64,000 bases of DNA from Verrucomicrobiales bacterium. Lineage in GTDB: Bacteria > Verrucomicrobiota > Verrucomicrobiia > Limisphaerales > J093. The notes beneath the pieces were generated by a model. It saw only the letters and a program-made list of their open reading frames with translations. It had not been told where the DNA came from and searched no databases. Location of the stretch: the NCBI GenBank assembly GCA_024233305.1, contig JACKPV010000033.1, positions 124,001 through 188,000 on the forward strand, written 5' to 3'. The first letter of the stretch is position 1; each line of letters opens with the position of its first letter. Both the position numbers and the translations under genes were made by a program. Below, in pieces: positions 52,867-60,689 of this stretch.

Positions 52867-54690
52867 TTACGCGGGATTCGGCAGGATGTAGCCGAGTTGT
52901 TTCAGGGCGCGGGTGAAGGCGGCGAGGTTCTTCGCGGGCACGACGACGCGGTTGTCGCCGGCATGGTGACAGTATCTCCGTGTGCCGGTGCTCGTGGCGA
53001 TGAGGTGGGCCAGGGCCTCGTCCGTCCATTCCAACAACACGGCCTCCTGCCGCGAAGCACAGCCGCCCAGCCGGCTTTCGGTTTCCGCCAGGAAAGTCCG
53101 GATGGTTTCGGGGATTCCGCCGACGGCGTGGCTTTCGAGGTACTCAGTCAGCTCCGAGAAGGAGGCCCCGGTTTCCACATGCGCCAACATGCGCCCGGGA
53201 TCCAGCCGCCAAACCCGGTCACTCTGCTGCACGCTCAGCAACTCGAGCATCGCTTGGTCGGCTGGATTCAACGTCCCGTCGGCAAGCACCAAGTCGTGAT
53301 TGGGCAGCACCCGGAACAACCCGGGCGCTTCCTCCTGGCTCAGCGCGTAGTCCTCCGCGAACCCCAACGCGTATGCGCCCAGCGGGTTGAGCCGCACAAA
53401 GAGCAGGCCGTCGTAGCGTCCGCAAAAAGCCAGGTCATCGGTTCCCCAGCCCCCGCCAAGCTCGGGCCAGAGGTTGTGGGGGAAGACGCAGGCGATGTCC
53501 AGCAGGCCGAGGGTTCCCAGCGTCTCCATGAGGAAGGCGCGCAGGTACTGGCGGTTGAGGCCGTTGGCATTGTAGATGCAGCCGTACTGCAACTCGCAGA
53601 AGTAGAGCACGCCCGCATTCTCCGGCAGAACATCCCACCCCCCGGACGTGGCTTCCACCACGCGCCTGGCTTCCTCGAACTTCAACCACCGACCGACCGG
53701 AAACGCGTTCATCGCCGTGACAATCGCCAGCTTGCGCAGCATCGGTTTCGACACCCACCGCTTCGCCTTGCCGCCCTGGCCGCGGATGTGATTGACGCGG
53801 TGGAGTTCGTCGAAGTTGTCGTCCTCCAGGCAACGCCGCACCCCGTTACGATATTTCTCCGGGGTGAACTGTTGGAGGATGTCGCGGCCGGCGTTGGTTA
53901 AGGTCAGGGCGCCCGCTTTCGTCCGGGCCCAGCCGCATTGCTGGGCCAGCACCGGCCAGGCATGAGCCCGGACCACCCCCGCGGTCGTGTAGTATTCGGT
54001 TTCCCAGGGATCGCGCCTTTGTTCGACCGGCTTTTCGAGGTCGAAATCCGGCACGACGAGAGCCTGCGCCACCAGGCGCGTGGTGGCATCCGTCGGGCGA
54101 CTGCCCTTCGGTGTGACCTTTACCTTGCCCCCCTGAATCAGGCGCAGCACGCGACCCAACTCCAAGGGAACGACGTTTTCACCCTCGAAGACCTGCAAGG
54201 ACCGGGCCGGGCTGCCGTCCGCGGCCCTCCCTTCCGGATGCCACTCCGTGGGCAGCGACTCCACGGGGGTCACGGTGAGACCGGGCGGCTCGGGCAGCCG
54301 GGCTCGGAGGGGTTCGATCAGCGCGGCGATCACGTCGACGCCGCCATCCGACCAGCGCGCCGGGAAGCTGATGAAAGGGACCAGCAAGGACACGGGCTCG
54401 TTCCAGCGCGCGTATTGGGAGATCACCGGGTATTTCAGGCTGTAACGGGCGGAGAATTCCCGCGGGGAAGGCAACCGGCGGAGATGGGCGGCATCGGCCA
54501 GCAGTCGGTGCTCGGCCGAGCTCAGGCGGTCGAGCACGGCCGGCAGGTTGAGAGCGATCTGCTGCTCGATGAGCCCGACAAACTGGTCTTTCCGGGTCAC
54601 GCCCTTGAGCGACACGTCCATCCGTTTGAGCCAGCCCTTGAGGAGGTCGCCATTGAGCGAAAGCAGATGTTCCCGAAGCGAATCGTGCAT
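52867..54690 (-). CDS. Helicase-associated (XPB/Ssl2 N-terminal-like) protein
   Basis: 607 residues. Resembles proteins annotated with the helicase XPB/Ssl2 N-terminal (Helicase_C_3) domain; no ATPase motifs are present. Seen: N-terminal helical region MHDSLREHLLSLNGDLLKGWLKRMDVSLKGVTRKDQ, winged-helix-like segments (about 120-330), and the C-terminal block (about 480-600) with FRVLPNHDLVLADG, DRVWRLDPGRMLAHVETGASFSELTEYLESHA and the RRYCHHAGDNRVVVPAKNLAAFTRAL ending. The divergent neighbour is an XPB-type helicase, which suggests the two act together in DNA repair or transcription-coupled processes. The ATG at 54690 is used; the longer frame runs into the group II intron and is not protein-like. 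Confidence 0.75.
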   Translation of the reverse strand: MHDSLREHLLSLNGDLLKGWLKRMDVSLKGVTRKDQFVGLIEQQIALNLPAVLDRLSSAEHRLLADAAHLRRLPSPREFSARYSLKYPVISQYARWNEPVSLLVPFISFPARWSDGGVDVIAALIEPLRARLPEPPGLTVTPVESLPTEWHPEGRAADGSPARSLQVFEGENVVPLELGRVLRLIQGGKVKVTPKGSRPTDATTRLVAQALVVPDFDLEKPVEQRRDPWETEYYTTAGVVRAHAWPVLAQQCGWARTKAGALTLTNAGRDILQQFTPEKYRNGVRRCLEDDNFDELHRVNHIRGQGGKAKRWVSKPMLRKLAIVTAMNAFPVGRWLKFEEARRVVEATSGGWDVLPENAGVLYFCELQYGCIYNANGLNRQYLRAFLMETLGTLGLLDIACVFPHNLWPELGGGWGTDDLAFCGRYDGLLFVRLNPLGAYALGFAEDYALSQEEAPGLFRVLPNHDLVLADGTLNPADQAMLELLSVQQSDRVWRLDPGRMLAHVETGASFSELTEYLESHAVGGIPETIRTFLAETESRLGGCASRQEAVLLEWTDEALAHLIATSTGTRRYCHHAGDNRVVVPAKNLAAFTRALKQLGYILPNPA

Positions 54691-54950
54691 GGCGCAATCC
54701 AGCCAGAGATGGGAAGCGGCGACAAGCTCCCGAGGGAGACCGAAAGCGATTCGGGAGGCTCCGCGGGAACCTGTCCGGGACGCCGAAAACACAGCACGCA
54801 AGGGCGGCGGCGCTCCCCGAACGCGGCGCCGGGACACTCCGTGGCCGACCCGCCACATACCGATGCGTGTGCATCCCAGGTTTCCAAAGCACGATCGACC
54901 TGCAAGATGGATAGGGGTAGGGATGACGGGATTAGCGCCACCCCTCCCTC

Positions 54951-54984
54951 CGAACCGTACGGGCGGATTTCCCGCATACGGCTC
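54951..54984 (-). ncRNA. Group II intron domain V
   Basis: A 34-nt hairpin starting GAGCCGTATGCGGGAAA and ending CGTACGGTTCG on the minus strand. This is the catalytic domain V of bacterial class C introns, with the GAAA tetraloop. Confidence 0.92.
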
Positions 54985-55009
54985 TCCGGTCAGTGGGGTC
55001 TCGGCGAGA

Positions 55010-56341
55010 CTAACTGTAAGCGCGCGAGCCATGTTCCAGACTAAACAAGCCCTGCGCCGCAAACCAGCGGTTCGGCCAGCGTCGGCTGTCGGCTTCACTC
55101 AGCCCGTGTCCGGGCCGCTTCTCCCGCTTGCGCAGCATCGCCCGCAAGCGGCGGCGCAGCCACCCATCCGGGCCACTCAGGCCCGTCGGGTAACTGTCCC
55201 GGAAGTAGCCGAGCCAACCCCGCAGGATCGGGTTCACTTTCGCGATGATTTCCCCCAGGCTTCGCCCGTTGGTCCGTCGCGTCAGCGGTCGCAACCGCTC
55301 CTGCAGCTTCTTGCGGCTCTTCTTCCGCGGCCATTTCTTCCCCCCGCGGAAGTGCCAGCCCAGGAAATCGAATCCCTCGTCGGTGGCGTTCACTATCCGG
55401 GTCTTGGTCGGGTGCAGGGTCAGCCCCGCTCCCGTGGTCCACTCCCGCAGATAGTCCAGCACCGTCTCGGCCGCTTCCCGGCTCCGGCACAGCACCACCA
55501 AATCATCCGCATAGCGCACCATCGCCCAGCCCCGCCGTTCCATCTCCTGGTCCAACGGGTTGAGATACAGGTTCGCCAGGAGCGGACTGATCACGGCCCC
55601 CTGCGGGGTCCCGCGTTCGGTCGGCTGCCAGCCCTTGAGCGTTTCCAGCACGCCGGCCTTCAGGCATTGTTCCACCAGCGCCAGGACCCTGCCATCCACC
55701 ACTCGCTGTTTGACCAACGCCATCAGTCCCTCATGCGGAATGGTGTCAAAGTAGCTCTTGAGGTCCGCGTCCACGCACCAGACGTAGCCTTGGCTCATCC
55801 ACTCTTCCACCCTTCCCACCGCTTCCCGACAGCCACGTCCCGGTCGAAACCCATAGCTGCACTCGGCAAAGTCCCGCTCCAAGATCGGCTCCAGAACATT
55901 GCGCAAGGCCGCTTCCACGGTCCGGTCCCGCACCGCCGGGATGCCCAGCGGTCGCTTCTCGGTCGTGCCCATTTTCCCGATCCAGACGCGCCGCGCCGGT
56001 TGGCGGCGGTAGCTCCCGGTGCGCAATTCTTCCCCCAGGCGGGCCAATTCGCTCGTCCCCTGTTGGTCGAACTGTTGCACCGTTTGTCCATCCACTCCGG
56101 GAGCACCCCGGTTCCGCCATACCGCGTGGAAAGCGGCCTGCAGGTTCCGCAGCGCGCAGACTTTGTCCCAGAGTCCGAACCATACCGTTGTCGGCCCGCT
56201 TTGGGCGAGCCGCGTTAGCATCCGGTCCGTCCATACCGAACGTTGGATCCACCACCCAGGGGCGCGGACCTCTCCGGCTTGTTTAGCCTGGGTTGCCCCA
56301 GACACTATCGCCGGTCGTTCTTGGCGTTCGTCGTTCGTCAT
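55010..56341 (-). CDS. ltrA: Group II intron reverse transcriptase/maturase (class C)
   Basis: 443 residues. Seven-motif RT: APGVDGQTVQQF near 80-92, YRRQPARRVWIGK, RPLGIPAVRDR, ECSYGFRPGRGC, the active-site YADD at 277-280 (VRYADDLVVLC), and GFDFLGWHFR. The maturase domain X follows (LGEIIAKVNPILRGWLGYFR). The end is WPNRWFAAQGLFSLEHGS with no HNH endonuclease domain, typical of class C. It promotes intron splicing and retrotransposition into hairpin-flanked DNA. The ATG at 56341 lies about 525 bases inside the intron. The ORF looks intact. Confidence 0.93.
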   Translation of the reverse strand: MTNDERQERPAIVSGATQAKQAGEVRAPGWWIQRSVWTDRMLTRLAQSGPTTVWFGLWDKVCALRNLQAAFHAVWRNRGAPGVDGQTVQQFDQQGTSELARLGEELRTGSYRRQPARRVWIGKMGTTEKRPLGIPAVRDRTVEAALRNVLEPILERDFAECSYGFRPGRGCREAVGRVEEWMSQGYVWCVDADLKSYFDTIPHEGLMALVKQRVVDGRVLALVEQCLKAGVLETLKGWQPTERGTPQGAVISPLLANLYLNPLDQEMERRGWAMVRYADDLVVLCRSREAAETVLDYLREWTTGAGLTLHPTKTRIVNATDEGFDFLGWHFRGGKKWPRKKSRKKLQERLRPLTRRTNGRSLGEIIAKVNPILRGWLGYFRDSYPTGLSGPDGWLRRRLRAMLRKREKRPGHGLSEADSRRWPNRWFAAQGLFSLEHGSRAYS

Positions 56342-57069
56342 GGTCGTTCCGTCTCCACTTCCCTGCGCCCCTTCGCTCCCCGGGCGTTACCCCGCTTCCT
56401 CGCTACTATGGACGCTCTGACTCCCGCCGGGCGGCTCTTCGGACCTTGCGGCCATGAACACCGTTCTGTTCCCCGACGGGTCTCCCTGCTTCCTTCGCCC
56501 ATGCTTCCCATCGTTCCGTCCCCAACCACCCCACCGCGCCAGTCCGGGCATTTGTCTCCATCCACTCTTCCTCTGCCGGGACCGCCAGCCAGAAGACCCG
56601 GTCGCCTGGTGCCGACCGAGGGAAGTCCTCCCACTTGGGTCATGGCCTGGGCTTCGCACAGCGCTCGCAGGCTCGCCGCTCGGCGTGGCCGAATCGGGTT
56701 CACATGGCTTCGTTGTCTCACTTCGCTTCGTTACGGACCGATGGTTCACCTCCGGCAGCTCTCCACCCCGTGTTGCCACGACGCAGTAGCCTTCGGTCAC
56801 AGGCGGGTGAATGAACCGCCTGACGAGGACTTTCACCTCGCAATATGGACGCCCTCACAGGCGCACGAGCGCGGAGTTCATTCCGCCGGCCTCGCCGGGA
56901 GTCCAGCTTGCTGCGGAATGAATTCCGCGCTCCGAAAGAGCTGACAAGCGCCCAACCGATGCGACCAGCGTCGCTTTCCGGTTTACGCCTCCGCCGGCGG
57001 CTGCAAGGCTCTCCGTCCACCCGCGGCAGGGATTCGACGCGGGGCGTCCGACAACGCACAACTGGAATC

Positions 57070-58824
57070 GTGACACCTGAGCCCACGGCAACGCCGTCCC
57101 CGGAACCACACCCGGACAATCCGCTGATCGTGCAGGGCGACCACACCGTCCTGCTCGAAGTGGACAACCCGCGCTACGCTGCCGCCCGGGACGCCCTCGC
57201 GCGGTTTGCCGAGTTGGTGAAGTCACCGGAGCACGTCCACACCTACCGGATTACCCCGCTTTCCATCTGGAATGCCTGTGCTGCCGGTGAGACGGGAGAC
57301 CGCATCGTGGAGACCTTGTGCGGTCTGTCGAAATACCCGTTGCCCGGGCATGTGGCCACGAGCGTGCGGGATTCCTCGGCCCGCTACGGCTGCCTTCAAC
57401 TGACCCGGCACGACGACGGCGCCCTGCGACTCGCCGCCCGCGACCTGCCGCTGGCGGAGGAACTCGCCCATCAACGGGTGTTGCTGCCCTTGCTCCGGGA
57501 GCGGGTGGCGCCGCGGGAATTCCTGGTGGCCCCCGCCGATCGCGGCCGGCTGAAGCAGACGCTGATCAAGCTCGGTTTCCCCACCGAGGATCTGGCGGGT
57601 TACGAGGCGGGCGAGGAATTCGCCGTGGCCTTGCGCGCCGTGAGCCGGGGCGGTCAGGCGTTCGCGCCGCGGGACTATCAGCAGGAGGCGGCCGCGGTGT
57701 TCCACGCGGGCGGCGATGCGCGCGGGGGATCGGGCGTGATCGTACTGCCGTGCGGCGCGGGCAAGACCATCGTGGGGATGGCCTGCATGGCGGCGGTGCG
57801 AGCGTCCACCCTGATCCTGGCGACCAGCGGCACCGCGGCCCGGCAATGGCGGGCCGAGTTGCTCGACAAGACCACGCTTGGCGAGGAGGACATCGGGGAA
57901 TACACGGGCAACACCAAGGAGGTCCGCCCGGTCACCATCGCCACCTACCAGATTCTCACCCACCGGCGGAACCGGGTCGAGGAGTTCACCCATTTCGCCC
58001 TGTTCGACAAACGCAACTGGGGCCTCATCATTTACGACGAAGTGCATCTGCTCCCGGCGCCGGTGTTCCAGGTCACCGCCACGTTGCAGGCCCGCCGTCG
58101 ATTGGGTCTGACCGCCACGCTGGTGCGCGAGGATGGCAAGGAGGACGATGTGTTCGCCCTGATCGGGCCAAAGAAGTATGACGTGCCGTGGAAGCAGATG
58201 GAAAAGCAGGGTTGGATTGCCACGGCCACCTGCACCGAGATCCGGCTGCCCATGACCGAAACGCGCCGGATGGAATACGCCGTGGCGGAGGCGCGAAACA
58301 AGTTCCGGATCGCTTCAGAAAACCCGGAGAAGCTCCACCTCGTGCGCCAGTTGCTCGAGCGGCATCGCGACGTGCCGGTGCTGGTGATTGGCATGTACCT
58401 CGAGCAGGTGCGGGGATTCGCCGAGGAACTGAACCTGCCGCTGCTCACCGGAGCGACCGCCCAGCGCAAACGCGACGGGTCTTACGAACGCTTCCGACGC
58501 GGTGAACTGCGCGCGCTGGTGGTCTCGAAGATCGCGAACTTCTCCGTCGATCTGCCCGACGCGGCAGTGGCCATCCAGGTGTCCGGGATGTTTGGCTCGC
58601 GGCAGGAAGAGGCGCAACGGCTGGGACGCATCCTGCGACCGAAGCCGGGTGAGAACCAGGCGCACTTTTACTCCATCGTCTCGCGCGACACCGTGGAACA
58701 GGACTTTGCCCTGAAACGCCAGTTGTTCCTCTGCGAACAGGGCTATGAATACCGCATCCTCACCCTGGACCGGCCGGATGATCGGCTCCCGGACGAAGGC
58801 CCAACCGCCTTGCCGAATCCATGA
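57070..58824 (+). CDS. XPB-like DNA repair helicase (SF2)
   Basis: 584 residues. The N-terminal domain (about 15-195) is of the helicase XPB/Ssl2 type. Helicase motifs: Walker A LPCGAGKT (226-233), ATSGTAARQW, DEVH (323-326) in IIYDEVHLLPA, RLGLTATLVRED (carrying the Arg-Glu-Asp of XPB), and AQRLGRILRP (motif VI). XPB homologues open DNA in repair or transcription; bacterial ones are poorly studied. The GTG at 57070 is chosen because upstream residues are transposable-element sequence. It diverges from the 607-residue XPB-associated protein. Its stop overlaps the next ATG (ATGA at 58821-58824). Confidence 0.9.
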   Translation: MTPEPTATPSPEPHPDNPLIVQGDHTVLLEVDNPRYAAARDALARFAELVKSPEHVHTYRITPLSIWNACAAGETGDRIVETLCGLSKYPLPGHVATSVRDSSARYGCLQLTRHDDGALRLAARDLPLAEELAHQRVLLPLLRERVAPREFLVAPADRGRLKQTLIKLGFPTEDLAGYEAGEEFAVALRAVSRGGQAFAPRDYQQEAAAVFHAGGDARGGSGVIVLPCGAGKTIVGMACMAAVRASTLILATSGTAARQWRAELLDKTTLGEEDIGEYTGNTKEVRPVTIATYQILTHRRNRVEEFTHFALFDKRNWGLIIYDEVHLLPAPVFQVTATLQARRRLGLTATLVREDGKEDDVFALIGPKKYDVPWKQMEKQGWIATATCTEIRLPMTETRRMEYAVAEARNKFRIASENPEKLHLVRQLLERHRDVPVLVIGMYLEQVRGFAEELNLPLLTGATAQRKRDGSYERFRRGELRALVVSKIANFSVDLPDAAVAIQVSGMFGSRQEEAQRLGRILRPKPGENQAHFYSIVSRDTVEQDFALKRQLFLCEQGYEYRILTLDRPDDRLPDEGPTALPNP

Positions 58825-59087
58825 TTGACGAACAACGTCTCATCGAGAAACTGCGGCGCATCAAAGCGCTGCATGCCGGCGCCGCGACCCTCACCAAGCT
58901 GCCGCCACGCGTCCCGAACCGAACCCTTGATCATCAGATTCCGCGGCGCACCCTGCGGCAACACCGTGTCGAACAGGTCCAGAACCCCGTCCCCATCGAA
59001 GTCCGCCAGATACTGGTCCCGCAGACGGACGAGTTCCTGCACCTCGCCCTCGGTTGGCCCCGTCAGGCGAGTCGGATCCAGTCCTGA
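58821..59087 (+). pseudogene. Truncated small gene after the XPB helicase (DUF2786-like start)
   Basis: Coupled by ATGA to the helicase. The first 23 residues, MIDEQRLIEKLRRIKALHAG, look like the opening of DUF2786-type proteins. After about residue 24 the frame becomes Pro/Arg-rich with no family match, while the opposite strand in the same stretch (58895-59042) reads like a secreted-protein fragment (YLADFDGDGVLDLFDTVLPQ). This suggests a rearrangement joined two gene fragments. Confidence 0.4.
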
Positions 59088-59095
59088 GCCGTATC

Positions 59096-59282
59096 GATTC
59101 AGTCAATGGACCGCGGATGGGCACGGATGCCACGGATGGGGCGCGGCGCTGCCGCCATGGCGGAGAAGCCGGGAAACCTCACCAAATGGTGAGCCCGAAC
59201 CCAGGGCGCGCGATTCTGGTTTCCGTCAATATCCGTGCCCATCCGCGCCCATCCGTGGTTAATCCCACTGCATGGTTACGGC
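59096..59282 (+). repeat. Long intergenic repeat family A, copy 3
   Basis: Near-identical to copies 2 and 4, starting attcagtcaatggaccgcgg and ending with gcatggttacggct. Non-coding; it follows the broken gene after the XPB helicase. Confidence 0.8.
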
Positions 59283-59589
59283 TGAGGCGGGCGCCGGCCT
59301 CGGATTGGACTCCGGCGTATTCATCATGCGTGGCACGGAAGGCGGCGACCAGACCGGCTGGTTTGCCGACGTCGCGGGCGCCAACCCGTTTCCACGGATA
59401 CAGGCCCGGTTCTTGGCAGGATGTCACAAAGGCCTCGCCGGGCAGGCTGTGCCCGCGCCACGACCGACCGGGCCGTGTGGACGATCCAAACCTGAAGCCA
59501 TACAGCCAGGAATGCTCCCCACGCTCCGACCGCGCACTTGCTGGCTTTGTTTCGGAGTGAGCTTGGCTTGGGACCGGCGGCCCGGTCGT
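59283..59589. other. Intergenic stretch without a supported gene
   Basis: 307 bases. The minus strand contains a short frame (KPAGLVAAFRATHDEYAGVQ) that could be a gene remnant, but it has no recognised family and runs into repeat A. Confidence 0.4.
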
Positions 59590-60315
59590 TCAAGGCGCCG
59601 TGGGCTCGACCTTGCGGAAGCGGAGGATGTAGTTGTCCTTCAGGAAGTCCGGTCGTTCGATTTGCTTGAATCCCGCGGCCTCGATCTCGGCTCGCACCGT
59701 TTCCTCCCCGGCCCGCACGTGGCGCAGGATCCAATCGGAGCTTTCGCCGGGAACCCGCTTGAACTCCACGAGCATAACCTCCCCACCCGCCTTCAATGCC
59801 CGATGCAAGGAACGCAGCGAATCGGCGGGATACTCAAAGTGATGGTAGACGTCGCAGATGAAAGCGAGGTCGATGGAGGCCGCCGGCAGTTCGACCGAGC
59901 GCTCGGTGCACACCACGGTCCGGACGTTCGTGATCCCCTCGCCCTTCATGCGGGCCGTGATGTGCTCGAGAAAGTCAGGCACGATGTCGACGGCGTAGAC
60001 CTTCCCCTCCGCCCCGGTGGCCGCGGACAGGGCCGGCAGGAACATGCCGGTGCCGGTCCCTATGTCGGCCACCACCATCCCCGGCCGAATGCGGGCGGTC
60101 TCGACGATTCGGGCCCGCTGATCGTAGACCTCGCGACCTTCGCGTTCGAATCGTTCAACCCACTGGTTCACGTTGAGGTCGGGCTTCTTGTACTCCGCGT
60201 TGATGCCGGGAGCCACGCTCTCCGTGCCGGACTGTGCCCAAGCGGCGGGGCCGGCGCCCAAACCGAGAGACATTCCAAGTGCCGCAAGCCCAGCAAATCG
60301 TCTTCCGTTCTTCAT
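59590..60315 (-). CDS. Exported class I SAM-dependent methyltransferase
   Basis: 241 residues with a clear signal peptide (MKNGRRFAGLAALGMSLGLG to WAQS), unusual for a SAM enzyme. Rossmann motif I VADIGTGTGMFLPALS near residue 82, acidic VYAVDIVPDF (motif Post I), LAFICDVYHHFEYP (motif II) and ALKAGGEVMLVEFKR (motif III). Exported methyltransferases of this kind recur in Verrucomicrobia, Planctomycetes and Proteobacteria; SAM supply outside the cytoplasm is unexplained, so the signal may be a membrane tether. ATG 60315. It stands alone between two repeat A copies. Confidence 0.85.
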   Translation of the reverse strand: MKNGRRFAGLAALGMSLGLGAGPAAWAQSGTESVAPGINAEYKKPDLNVNQWVERFEREGREVYDQRARIVETARIRPGMVVADIGTGTGMFLPALSAATGAEGKVYAVDIVPDFLEHITARMKGEGITNVRTVVCTERSVELPAASIDLAFICDVYHHFEYPADSLRSLHRALKAGGEVMLVEFKRVPGESSDWILRHVRAGEETVRAEIEAAGFKQIERPDFLKDNYILRFRKVEPTAP

Positions 60316-60380
60316 GCCGCGGAAGATAAGTGGCGGACACCGCCTTGTCGACGACCGACACAACCACGGCCAAAGCTCCT

Positions 60381-60577
60381 TAGCCGTAACGATTCAGTCA
60401 ATGGACCGCGGATGGGCACGGATGCCACGGATGGGGCGCGGCGCTGCCGCCATGGCGGAGAAGCCGGGAAACCTCACTAAATGGTGAGCCCGAACCCAGG
60501 GCGCGCGATTCTGGTTTCCCTCAATATCCGTGCCCATCCGCGCCCATCCGTGGTTAATCCCTCTGCATGGTTACGGC
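60381..60577 (+). repeat. Long intergenic repeat family A, copy 4
   Basis: Near-identical to copy 3, again bordered by ttagccgtaac and ggttacggctta. The following 60578-60689 holds no gene. Confidence 0.8.
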
Positions 60578-60689
60578 TTAGAAATGTCCCCTTTGGAACT
60601 TAGGAGAGTATGTCCCCTTGGTTCTGGTTCATTCTTGGTTGTCTTTCCCCGGCCGCGCCGCCGCCATCCCCCTCGCCGACCAGGGCCCG

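Larger units (their letters stand above)
54911..56866 (-). mobile_element. Group IIC intron
   Basis: About 1,956 bp on the minus strand. The 5' end reads GTGCGCCTGTGAGGGCG, the GUGYG start of group II introns, with the domain I feature GAGGTGAAAGTCCTC soon after. A maturase ORF occupies domain IV, followed by domain V (54951-54984) and a domain VI-like stem ending CCCCTAT. The 5' exon ends with a 20-bp near-perfect stem (one G-U), the terminator-like hairpin target preferred by class C introns. The 3' boundary is set by alignment to the uninterrupted element copy at 2625-2756 and could be off by 1 or 2 bases. Confidence 0.85.
54867..56953. mobile_element. Miniature inverted-repeat element, copy 2, split by a group II intron
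   Basis: The left end gtgtgcatcccag (54867-54879) matches 11 of 13 bases of the left end of the element at 2625. The right end ctgacaagcgccc (56941-56953) matches the right end at 10 of 13. The flanks taccgatgc (54858-54866) and aaccgatgc (56954-56962) agree at 8 of 9, the expected target duplication. The internal palindrome and right half (56867-56940) are nearly identical to copy 1. Left segment 54867-54910 aligns to 2625-2669, and all of 54911-56866 is extra, which is the intron. Confidence 0.8.

Noticed and set aside
52457..53029. 190-residue minus-strand frame through the tRNA
   Set aside because: It reads straight through an intact tRNA gene and has no protein-like composition or family match.
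55010..56341. Diversity-generating or retron reverse transcriptase
   Set aside because: Domain X, the GUGYG start and domain V identify a group II intron; no template/variable repeat pair or msr/msd structure was seen.
60578..60640. Possible insertion-sequence end (two nearby tgtcccctt motifs)
   Set aside because: Only a short motif; no transposase gene or matching opposite end in the window.
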